Shown: one piece after another, positions 33,999 to 44,769 of the stretch
Layout of the letters: each line of letters opens with the position of its first letter
Numbering within the stretch: the first letter of the stretch is position 1
NCBI GenBank assembly: GCA_023078555.1
Contig: CM041199.1
Location: 4,035,315-4,099,314 of the forward strand
From: Ulva prolifera
Taxonomy: Eukaryota; Chlorophyta; Ulvophyceae; Ulvales; Ulvaceae
DNA length: 64,000 nt
Reading direction: 5' to 3'
Program-made: the position numbers and the translations under genes
Notes under the pieces: model-generated
The model's input: only the letters and a program-made list of their open reading frames with translations
What the model was told of the DNA's origin: nothing
The model's database searches: none

Positions 33999-34538
33999 GG
34001 CCCTTCGTGCCTTATGTGTGGCCAGCCTCTCTTTCTGCGGACAAGGCGGGCTATGTGTGATGGACCACGCCCATTCCTAGAGGGTTGTGTGTGTGTGTGG
34101 CCTTCTGATGCAGCTGCAGTTGGAGCTGGTCTGGCAACGGCGACGGCCCGAACGTGCGCGTGTGTAGGGCCGGCGACGTGCAACACCAAGAGTGCTGCAT
34201 GATCGCGGGCAACATGATCTATGATAACGTGGCGATTGTGTTGAAGGAGCCGTGCAGCCTCACACACTAGCTCGACGGCCACGTTGCGGGCTCCACGGTC
34301 AAGGTTTGGAAGTGGGAGCCATTTTCAATCGACTTCGTCACGAGGATGGCCAAATAGCACCTGTTCCACATGATGCGGGAATGGCGGGAGCGCTCCGGGT
34401 ACGATGTATAGGGATGGACCGACAAGGTGGTGGGGAAGCACCTAAAATCTGGTATGCTGCTGCGTTGTCTGGATTGCGCCACGGTGCCATCACATCATGT
34501 GCACAAGGGGCGGTTCTGGCTGGCACGCTGCAAGGTGT

Positions 34539-34572
<34 letters not shown>
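34539..34572 (+). repeat. G34 homopolymer tract
   Basis: Thirty-four consecutive G residues lie 16 bp before the (TG)n array. Such a run can form G-quadruplex structures, and its exact length is prone to assembly error. Confidence 0.95.
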
Positions 34573-34574
<2 letters not shown>

Positions 34575-34587
34575 AAACGGCCCTGTG

Positions 34588-34963
<376 letters not shown>

Positions 34964-35323
34964 TTACAAGGACAAAGCAAGCAAGGCAGGGGGTGTGTGT
35001 CTGGCTTTGGCCTGGGTAGTTGCTGGCGTATGCGGGTGCATGGATGTGTTGGTGGTTGAGTGGGTGTGTGGCCCCCCCGTTTCTGACCTGCAGTGCTGCC
35101 TGACTCGCCGATTTTTTGTTTGTCACACACAAAGCACAGCTGCTGTCCCGCCTCTGGCGGAAAGCAAGGATCTAGAGAATCTGAAGATTGAGCACAGATC
35201 CGGTGGATGCCGTGTCCCCTCAGGATGCCCTGACAAGTTGCAGCAGACACGGCGCGTGGTGGCATGAAAGTACAAAAGAATCCGCGGAACGACAGGCACA
35301 TCACCCCCAAAAGCTGCCGGTAT

Positions 35324-37798
35324 CTATGAGCGCACCGCAAGGCCAGTGTTCTCCACAGAGCAGGCGTGTTCGAGAACGTCAAGCACAGCCGCACGTGCCG
35401 CCGGCCGCTCAGCAAGCCACACGCCCCGGCTCTCCCGGAACAGCGCCACGTCGTCAGCCTCCGGCAGCAGCACCACGTCGCAACACGGGCCGGACAGGAG
35501 CGCTTCCGGAGGCGCCGGGAGGCCGAGCAGCGCGGCTAGCACGGCGGCCCACAGCACAGCGCACAGGTCGCGGTGCACGCTGAGCAGGAGCGCCGCGGCC
35601 GCGACGGCGCCGGCGCGGGGGAGCGGCGCCGCGCAGCCCGCGGTGCCGGCGGTGGTGCCGTCGGCGAGAGTTGTGCGCGCGCACAGCTCCCGCACCTCGC
35701 CGTAGAGCATAGAGTCGTAGCAGGCAGAGAAGACCGCGACGTCTGGGGCGGCGGCGGCGCTGAGCACGAGGTGCGAAAACGCGACGGCTGCGGACGGGGA
35801 CGTGGCCGGGGCAACCGAGTCGGCGAGAACGTATGCGCGGAGCATGCATGACACGGCATGTAGTGCGCCCAGCGCATGGCCGCGGCTCACGCCCATGGCC
35901 CCCCGCTCCAACGCCTGCAGCAACGCCGCACAGGGTCATGGCGGCGTCGGCGGCGGTGGAGCTGAATTACAGTGGCGATCTGCGGCGCTGGTGGTCACGG
36001 CATGCATGCACACGTATGTAGCCTGTAGGCATGATGCATCTTGATGGGTGTGCGGCAACACAGCGCCCCGCCAGACTCTCCGTGCGGACTCCTCTCAAAG
36101 CACCCTCCTGAGCTCTCTCTGGGATATAGGCCAACGCGCCAATCGTGCCGAATCAACCCATTTGGTGCGTGTACCCTCCCGCATGCATCCGCCCGCAGAG
36201 TACACATGCATGTGCGGCAGCACAGCACTCCATTACGTTGGGACGAATGCATGCACACCATCTAGCTCAGAGGCGGATGTGCAAGCAGGCCCCCGGCGAC
36301 ACACCTGCTCGCATTGAGCCACAAACGCTTTCAGCCCGTCCCCCGTGTCGAACGTCAGCAGCTCGCTGCCGCCGCCTTCCGCCGTGCGCACCATTAGCGC
36401 CACCATTGTATCCGCCAAGCCCACATCAGCCCCGCCGCCGTCGGGGCCAGCCTGGAGGTGCTCTTGCGCGATTGTCACCTTTTCCGCCGGCGCCACCCCG
36501 GCCGCGCGCTGCGCGTGTGTCGCCGCCGCCGCCGCGTCAGCTGCCGCCGCGAGGTCCTCGATGCGCCGCCGCACCTCCACTATGCAGTCCTCCCCGCACG
36601 CCAGCACGCCGCTGCCGCTGCCGTGCACGGCCTGGAGGCGGTGGACCGCAAGGCGCCACATCGGGCCCCAGTCGCCGATGCATGCATGCACAGCCTCCGC
36701 CCGCACCGCATCATGGCCACTCTCCATGGCGCCTCTGCCGGTGTTCACAACACGCACCGCCGCCGCTGCGCCAGCTCCCGCCGGGCCAGTGAGCCCACCG
36801 CCTGCAAGCAGGTCGAGCCTCGGAGCCTTCACGGGGGTCTCTTGGACCTGTGCCGGGGCGTCCGGGGCGATTGGTGGCGAACGCTTTCGGCGCGGCGCAG
36901 GGGACCCTCGGGGTGCAGCACTGGCTGTGCCGCGGCGGTCACCTGGCGCGCCGATCCCGTCCGATGTGGCGTGCATGGCATCGCCCACCTGCACCCCACA
37001 CGCACACGCGGTGAGTCACATGGTCGCAGCGGAAGCTCACCCACCGCCTTTGCTGCTCTCTCCCTCAACGGTTGCGTGCGCTGTCCGCAATGCCCACGCT
37101 GCTACTGATACACCCCATATGGAGACCCCCTCTACAGCATGCCCACACATAGCCTCTGCTGGACCCCTCCCGACGCATATGCACCACAGCCCCATCCCGC
37201 ATTGCGCGGGCCCTGCAAACACTCAACCACCAGAGTATTGAACGCACGCGTTCAGGAATCGTGCCTTGTGAGGCGCTGCGCGCGGAGATGTCATATCGTC
37301 CCCGGCCCCCGTGATGGCTTCAGATGCAAAAGGGGGATGCGCTGCCACGGTCTCGCCGCCCAGAGCCCCAGCAGATGTAGAACCAGGCCCGGCGTCACTG
37401 TGCGCCTGGCTGCTCCCTGGCGTTTCCAGGCCGACCTGCACAAATAGTTCGTCCAGCTTGCCCTTCCGCCGCTTTCTCAACACCGGAGACACCGGCGACT
37501 GCGGCGCCTCCGCGCCAGGGGTGCCTCCAGAGTCAGCGGCAACGCCGGCAGGTGCCCGCGCACTCGCCGCTCCCTGCACCTCCATGACGCCGCCTGACCT
37601 AGTATCCTGCGGCGGCGCCGCGAAAGCTCTACCAGTGGCTTGGGCCGCTGCAGTTTCTGCCTTCGCCTGGCTGTCACTACGGGGCATATCCGACGCGCCG
37701 GCGGGCTGGCCGCTGGCCGCCGGGAGAGCCTTATTGGTGGGTATGGACGGCGCACGCCCGAGCCTGCAGGTAGGTGGGACGTGACGTGGTGTTGACAT
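35324..37798 (-). CDS. Uncharacterised protein, 3 exons (37798-37244, 36988-36305, 35914-35324)
   Basis: The spliced frame gives about 609 residues. Exon 1 (from MSTPRHVPPTC) is Ala/Pro/Ser-rich and contains a basic stretch RKRRKGKLDELFVQVGLE. Exon 2 has a further basic patch (PRRKRSPP), a possible nuclear signal, then a more ordered part (DWGPMWRLAVHRLQAVHG, ELLTFDTGDGLKAFVAQCEQ). Exon 3 is a helical, Ala/Leu-rich domain (GHALGALHAVSCMLRAYVLADS, then VHRDLCAVLWAAVLAALLGLP) ending LAVRS. Introns are GT-AG and all joins are phase 0; the exon 2 to 3 join (CEQ to ALERG) is clean. The first donor (GTTCAA, chosen for phase) is the weakest point. I do not recognise the family: a nuclear protein with a C-terminal helical domain is as far as the sequence goes. 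No transmembrane signal is certain. Confidence 0.6.
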
Positions 37799-40546
37799 GG
37801 TGCAGTGGAGCGCTGCAGGGGCCTGGTGCTTGGGTATCCGGACCCGCACTGCATCCAGATGAGCACACCCCTAACCCCTATGCTGCGGAGGACACTGCCA
37901 CCAGGCTGCACCAACTGAATCCGGTAGCGCTCACAGAAACATCAAGGTTCCTCTTTGGAACCACTGGTCTGAGTCACATCGATGCCCAGCCAGCTGCCAT
38001 ACTTTGTGTAAAGCACTGTCTGGTCCTCATTGTACAAGAGGTATCTTTTGGAAGTGCATGGCCTACCAACAGATGAGTGGCAGGGTGCACAGAAGGAGAT
38101 AGAGTATGATCATGAGTATGCTGAGATAGAGTATGAGTATGATCATGCTCGAAAACACAACCAAGTTTCAAGGATACACACCTTGGTGTTTGGACGACCT
38201 CTGCAGACATGCGGGGGACGGGCGTGAGCATACACGGAGGCGAGGTCCTTGCGGGAGCGCTTGCAGTGATGCACCACACTACAAGCACTGCATCGACACA
38301 ACGCACGCTGCAATGAAAGATCAGATTTCAATGACCAGCATCGAACATGCCATCCCACATCACTATGGACCCTCGAACCCACCGTCAAATGATGATCTTC
38401 AGAGACATGCACAGTTTGATCGGAGGCATGCGCTGTTATATATAGATGTATATGTGGCGCGACGTGCGCAACACCGAGCGGGTGCCTGATTCCTTCTGGG
38501 GTGCTCGTGCTCACGCGCCGGCGTTACTCCGCGTCACGGTCTGACGGCTGGCATGACCTGATTCCGAAGGTGCGTGTCTGCGGCACACAGCATTTTGTGC
38601 ACTGAGGCGTAGGCGCTGCTGCCGTGCGGCCGCGTGTGGCTGTTGTTTCGGAAGAGATCCTGGTTGTTCTGCGTTTTTGCCGTTTCGCGTTCACTCTTCT
38701 GTGACACTGCAGCTGCAGTCGCACTGCAGCGCGTGGTAATAAAGTGAATCGGGAAACAGAATGCTTCCACCATTACTGCGATGAGTGAACCCGCAGGAAC
38801 CGCGCATAATGCAGCATAACGAGTGCGTGCTCATCGTGTTATGATGGCTGCCAGTACTTGCACTAGTCCTGCGACACACCTCCGCAAGTTCCCGTGAGGG
38901 GAGGTCGCAGCCCTCTCGTAGCTGCAGATATGCCACGCAGCTCTCCAGGCTGACCACCGCAAGCGCGAGACGCAAGGCGGAAAGCTGGCATGCGCATGGC
39001 ACCAGCAAACACATGCTGCCGACATCATCTGACCGCTGGTGCAGCACTAGGCATGTCAGTGAAAGCTGGCCCGTCACTCGCACAAATCGCGAGCTCATGG
39101 CGATCCGCGCGCTCTCCGCTGCAGCTGCGCGAGTCTGGCTGAGGAGTGCCTACGCTGGCCCCGCACCCCTGCTCTGGCTCGAAGCAGGAGGGGCCTACGG
39201 AATGGCATCCCTGTGCTAGAGGCAATGGAGTAAGACCGCCCACTTTGACTGGCACGGGCAGGTACCATGATCTTTGTGAACCGCAGCTATGTGCTGGCAG
39301 CGCTGCTCCGGGAGGCCTGTTCATTCGGGTCTTTGTTGTCTCTGTCTAGTCCCGGGCACTGTTCTGTCAGACGTGTTACAAAAGAGCGAACGGGAGAAAA
39401 CAAACACTGAAACTGTTCTGTCAGACAGTTGTGCTTGCTGGTCCGTGGTGCTGTAGTCTACTGAGCCACACGCTGCGCTATGGTCTTGGTTGCTGCACGC
39501 TGAGGACCACAAATCTCATGCTCCGAATCTCATACTGAAAGCTGTATACGTATTATGTGCAGCATCGTGCGACCCTACCAACGATCCCAGCCAAGGTGGC
39601 TGACGCTCGGTATGAAATCAGATGATCTACGTTGCGAATTTGCGTAATATATCCAAGGTGGCCTGGGCGTATCAGCATCCTGAAGTTCGCAGGTCCAGGG
39701 TGCGGTGTACGCGCACGCCTGCGCGTGAATGCATACGCAACAGTGTTAGGGGGACCAGCTCGGGGGGCTCAAAAGGCTGGGATCGCAAGGCTCGCGGCAT
39801 GGACATGCTCGAGCTTGGCTGTGACGCGATTCTGCGACGTGCCAGCCTACGCCCCTACTTCCTCCAACTGAGCTCACAATGGGAGCCATTAGCATCGGCA
39901 GGACACCTCCCTGGATTCATTTTATCCACTGCTGCACTGTTCCTTACCGACAGCCTCAGCCGCAATGATCGATGGGCGTAGCTGGCTGCATGCATTCGTG
40001 CTTACAGAAGAGTGAGCGGGAAGACATAAAGTATGACTCTCATCCGAATCAACAGCTACACCCACGCGGGGACACCACAGCCGCGCCCACGCCTTAGTCC
40101 AGCAGCTTCAGAGCCTCCGGGCCCGCATCACACCTCAGCCCTTGCTCACACGAGATCGCGAGCTATGCAACCTACCATGTCACAGCGCTCGCCAGCTGCC
40201 ACTGAAAGGACAGGCTGAGCAGAGAGAAGAGCATGCTCTAGAGAACGGCATGCTGATCGAGCACCAGCTCGTGCTCCAGAAGGAATCGATCATGTTCGAT
40301 CTGGCGCAGGCCGTGCTACGATCTTGTCCCTACATCAGCGCATGTTTTGAATCGAAAATGCAGGCACGAAATGAACAGTCCACAGTAATTCTTTGTCTGT
40401 GTTCCACAGTGCTTCTCAGTGGGATCACCACCCCGCAGATGCATCACACTTTGCCTGACAGCATGGTGACAGCAGCGTCATCGGACCGTGCCAGTATGAG
40501 CTGTTTCTGGCTGTATCGCAATCTGTGACTTGTTGACGAATTGTTC

Positions 40547-40624
40547 CTGGTGTCCTTGGGACGTTCAGTGAGCGGCAGCGGTGCACTGGTGTCCTTGGGA
40601 CGTTCAGTGAGCGGCAGCGGTGCA
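40547..40624. repeat. Tandem duplication, 39 bp x 2
   Basis: Two identical adjacent copies of a 39-bp unit beginning CTGGTGTCCTTGGGACG (40547-40585 and 40586-40624). The unit length is a multiple of three, so it would keep a frame if coding, but no gene is supported here. Confidence 0.95.
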
Positions 40625-41778
40625 GCAACGGTGTTGCCTGGCGATCACTACACCATTGACCATTTACGTCGCGTACAAAAAGCATCAGGTGTAGCAGCGA
40701 ATCAAACTAATCTATGCTGTGTCATCACCAGCACAAGCTTGTGGAGAGACAGGTTGCACGGGCACCCCCACGCTGGCGAGCGGGGCCTATACCTACCAGT
40801 GGCGAGATCACTCATAGACGCTCGATGCGGCTGAAACTATGCAGTAACAATATTGAGACATAGAGTGGTACTTGTGTCAAGTTTGAGGCGGTGTGGTGCA
40901 TGATGGCACATGTGAGTTTCAGGCTGGAGTTTGGCCACCGGAGTTGGCAGGCTGGCAGGCTGGTGGTTTGGGTGCGATTGGGGGCTGCTGGCAGGCTGCT
41001 GGGCCCCTTTCAACGCGAAACATAACTGCTACTGCTTTGACATGCCCACGCCTGCGTCACAGGACAGTGGCCGCTGCGATGCAAGCTGAAGCGCTTGGAC
41101 AGAGAAGCACAGGTAGCTACGCACCTAGGCACCATCTGAACGCAAAAAGTACACCGTTCTGCAGCGCAGGGGATATGAAATTGATTACAAGTGCTTCTGA
41201 TGCATTTGCAAGTTTTGGCGAAGGTACCGCGGCGACCACCACAGTACGCCGCGTTCTTGGATTCGTCGAATATTTCTCTCGATACTCTTGAACCGTTCCT
41301 GAGGCGAAACCTGAAATCTACTCCGGCGCGCTGACTGGAAAGGGCACATTTGTGCCAGGTCGACATATACGGCATGTATGGGCCTTATGCAGCTGCTGAA
41401 GCTGTCTGATCAAGCTGTGGACGTCAACGCTGCGCCATCGCAAGTGCCCCTGCGATCCGTGTTCGCTGAATTCCCGTCGAACAGCAAGCCCAACAACGAC
41501 TCATGGTGCGAAGTACATCTTGGCTCTGACGAGTTTTAGATAACTTTGTTTGACGGGTTGTGCACCTGCTGGCGCGCACATCTGCGACGTACGTGCTTGC
41601 AATGAATGCCTGGCTCGAATACGAAAGCGCTAGCGGGAGGCGCTGGGAATCCTTCAAAGCTTTCCAAAGCGCCTTTTTAGGGCAGATCGCATTTTGTGTG
41701 ATCAAATCATTGTGTGTGATTTGCAAACCATGGTCGACCGGTGACCGAGCACTGCAATCTGCTGCACAGTGCTGCAGT

Positions 41779-41812
41779 GTCTCAGCAGAAGCAGCGCTGC
41801 TTCTGCTGAGAC
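41779..41812. repeat. Perfect 34-bp palindrome
   Basis: GTCTCAGCAGAAGCAGC is followed at once by its exact reverse complement, with no spacer. It can extrude as a cruciform in DNA or fold as a hairpin in RNA. No gene is attached. Confidence 0.95.
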
Positions 41813-42420
41813 GCGGATAGCAGCCCATCGATGTCACATCAACGGCCGCATTCGTCAACAATCTCAACTGCCGCATTCGTCAACATATTTTAATTGTCTC
41901 GCTTGACGCTTGTGAACTTCGGAAACGGGCACAGTGCGGACGTGCGGCCTTACCTTACCATCGATGCATCGATGCATGCATTCACTACCACTGCCGCGCG
42001 ATGGCACTGCCCTCATTCAACAATTAAAAACAACATGTTCCACACCTTCGTCATGACCATTCTGGATGCCGGGGCCACTGTATCGTGTCGTACAAAAGCG
42101 CAGGCCAAGTAGATGATGCACAATGATCATTGCTGCAGCCATCGCATGCATAGGAGATGTGCATGATCAGTGCTCTTCGCTCACTACACGACGTAATTAC
42201 GCGTAAGTATTTTTGTAGCCTGCTCCTGCGAATGACTGCAACCGCCCAAATCTCTCACAGTCTGCACACATCCGGCCCATCGCATGTACGCATGCGCCCA
42301 GGCCAGCCTCCGGATGTGCTAAGCGAGGTACGAGATATCCATGCATACACACCGTAGTCCCTCATGGCCGTTTCGATCCCTCAATGCTCATGCAAAATCT
42401 AGCAGTTCCCTGCTGAGGCC

Positions 42421-44428
42421 ATGCATGCAATCCAGGCGCTCGTCTCAAGCCCGCTCAACAAAGAACCCCGGCGCTCGGACTTCCCCGGCCACCCGTCCGT
42501 GGCGGTTCTTGGCACCACCTTCGCCACCCGTTCCGAACTCAACGCTGCGGGCGTGCACCTGCCCGGGGACCGCGACGTCGCGATCCAAGACTCGCGCGGC
42601 GGTTCCGCCGCGGGGGCAGGTTTCGAGATGTGGATGCCGCCCCGGGTGATGTCAGTAGTGGTGTATAGTGACGGACGCACCCTCGCCGGCGCCGATGGGT
42701 CTCAGGTCGTGGAGCTGTGGATGCCGGCGGACAACCGCGCGCGCGTGGAGGTGCGTGCGGTGTCTATGCATTGTGTCTGCCCACAGTCTGCCCTGAGACT
42801 GCGCCGGTGGTGGAGGGATGGACGTTGGCGTTCCTTCTGCCAGCGGCTGTTTCGTAGTGTTCGCAGTGTACGTATAGAGTGAGTGTGTGATGCGTTCACG
42901 TCTGCATTGGTGTTTTGTTGTGCACCTGCCTGAGCTCAGGTACATCTGTCATTTGATACGCAGGAATGTAGGAACGCATAGCGGGATCGGGTGACGGAGG
43001 CTGCTTCGCCTTTTTTTCCGGTCTGATTTATGCACCCTTTGTCTTTGTCATCTGTGCCATCATCACATCGTGAAGAGGTCACATAGATAAATGACGTATG
43101 AGTGCGCAGTGCATGAGCGCATCGCCGCGGGTACCGATGCGTTCTTGTGAGGCCCCGCAACTGTGCAGGAGGCGGTGGCGATGGCGTGCGCCTACATCAC
43201 ACGGGCGAGCATCAGGGTCGTGCGCGCCACGACGGCGCCCCCGTCTGCTTCCAGCACCACCGCCAGCCAGGGTGGTCTATACTCTTATGAAGGTCTCTTC
43301 ACGGTCGTGGGCTGCAGCAGGTATGCATGCATGTGCAGCTTCGCCCTCAGCAGCACGCGAATGCTGTGCTATGCTTTACGCGAAGTGCCTGTCGTCAAAG
43401 CAACAACCCCGCATGCGTGCAGGGATGAGGCCAGCGTCATCACGGCCGACGCCAGCCCGCTGGAGGAAGAGGATGACGGACGAGGCCTCTTCTGCTTCCT
43501 TAAAGGTGTTCATGGGCACTCTGTACCACATTCGCAGCACGCCGAGGCTGAGGAGCATGTAAACAGCCCCAACTACCCCAGCTCAGCGTGCCGAACCGGC
43601 AATGCACCCGTAGCGGCTGATGACGCGGCCCCCGTCGCCATTGTCGCCCAGCACGCAGTACAGCATGCTGCAGGCGCGCATGCGCTACCCCCCCGTACAT
43701 GCGAGGAACCAATGAGGCCGCCGCCTCAGCAGTCGCCAGCGCAACACGACGATGCACCCCGAGCACGGCTTGCACTGCACGCAGCAGGCGCGCATGTCAG
43801 CACGGCGCGCATGCTGCCCGCCCAGGGTAAGAATGCGGCCCGGAAGCCCGGCAGTCAGGGCGCAACACGCAGCACGCATCACGCGCCCAGCGGTGCCCCA
43901 GTCGACGTGCGCATGCGTTACTTGCATCCCAGTGGAGTCACGGGCGGCGGCTCAGAGGTGGTAGCGTGCTCGCCGGCGTGCACGGTGTGCCTGCACCGCT
44001 CGCAGAGCCCCACGGCTACCCCGTACTGCAACTTCTGCAATAGCGCGCGCAAACACATCGGCCGCGGTGGCATCTCGGCGCTGCGGCAAGCGTACAAGCG
44101 CCTCGGGCCCCACGCTGACAGGGACGTGCTCGTGGACTACGCGCAGCAGCTCTGTCCCAACCTCAGCGGCGCGATTCTCCACCACAAGCGCAGGCCCTTT
44201 GCCTCCACCCCTAGGCCCCCCCGCGGCCCCGGCGCCGCCGTGGCGCCGCCGTCACCTACGAAAGCCTCCCCCGGCTGTCAAATCACAGCACCCAAAGTGG
44301 CGGAGCGGGGTGCTGCGGGCGACAGCACACCTGGGCCCCAGGGCGCGCTCGATTGTGCGATCTGCTGCCGCCGACCCAGGCTGCCGGCCTTCTCCCTCGT
44401 GCGCAGAGTGCTCTCGCGACCGAGCTGA
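42421..44428 (+). CDS. SRA/YDG-like domain protein, exons 42421-42750, 43169-43320, 43423-44428 (3' end uncertain)
   Basis: SRA domains read methylated cytosine in chromatin proteins (UHRF1/VIM, SUVH). Family blocks appear in order across three exons: GHPSVAVLGTTFATRSEL with NAAGVHLPGD (the iPGVxVGdxFxxRxEL...GxH start), SVVVYSDG, then IRVVRATT (VRVIRG) and GLYSYEGLFTVV (YxYDGLYxV), and finally GRGLFCFLKG. The first join is phase 0 (ARVE to EAVAMA) and the second phase 2 (CSR), both GT-AG; the second intron is 102 bp and itself has no stop. Downstream is a disordered region, then CTVCLHRS...YCNFCNSARKH, a possible zinc-binding CxxC pair at 43980-44055. Near 44385 the coding signal seems to move to another frame (CAECSRDRAEVRLPNKAKQ, to 44723), so one more intron is likely. 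No SET or RING domain is seen. The YDG motif is degenerate (YEG). Confidence 0.62.
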
Positions 44429-44745
44429 AGTCCGTCTGCCGAACAAGGCGAAACAGTTGTGCGATGCATACTCGCAGGTCGACGACACCACGACTCCGGC
44501 GGCGGCGCTGGCCCTCGCAAACTGCTCGCCGCTGCCTACCCCCTCAGCCAAGTCAGCTGACGCCGGCGGCCCACCTGCCACCGCTGCAGGCGCTGTCAGA
44601 CGTTCCCCCAGTGCGCTCACCGACGACCCCGTGGCATCTGTTCCGGGCACTCCCGTGTATGCGAGGCTTTGGCACCACGAATCACATGGCATGGTGCGGT
44701 CGCGTGCTCCCGGGGAGCGATAGTTCGACGAAAGAAGGCGGCTCC

Positions 44746-44769
44746 GGGGGGGGGGGGGGGGGGGGGGGG
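44746..44769 (+). repeat. G24 homopolymer tract
   Basis: Twenty-four consecutive G residues just downstream of the SRA-like gene. A third G run (18 nt) is at 46671-46688. Confidence 0.95.

Larger units (their letters stand above)
37799..42420. other. 4.6-kb intergenic region between divergent genes, no firm gene
   Basis: It should hold the promoters of the flanking minus- and plus-strand genes. Coding-like stretches without a convincing model are 39622-39981 (+, 119 codons, MIYVANLRNISKVAWAYQHP) and about 40093-40345 (+, LVQQLQSLRARITPQ and a heptad-like ENGMLIEHQLVLQKES). A 39-bp direct duplication is at 40547-40624 and a perfect 34-bp palindrome at 41779-41812. Runs of GCATGCATG are common, as through much of the host sequence here. 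Confidence 0.45.

Noticed and set aside
36145-37241. Plus-strand open frames of 215 and 298 codons
   Set aside because: Shadows opposite exons 1 and 2 of the minus-strand uncharacterised gene, where the splice phases and ordered blocks support the minus strand.
39622-39981. Plus-strand 119-codon frame with ISKVAWAYQHP, resembling an octotricopeptide or FASTK-type repeat
   Set aside because: A single weak motif without repeats, domain context or splice support.
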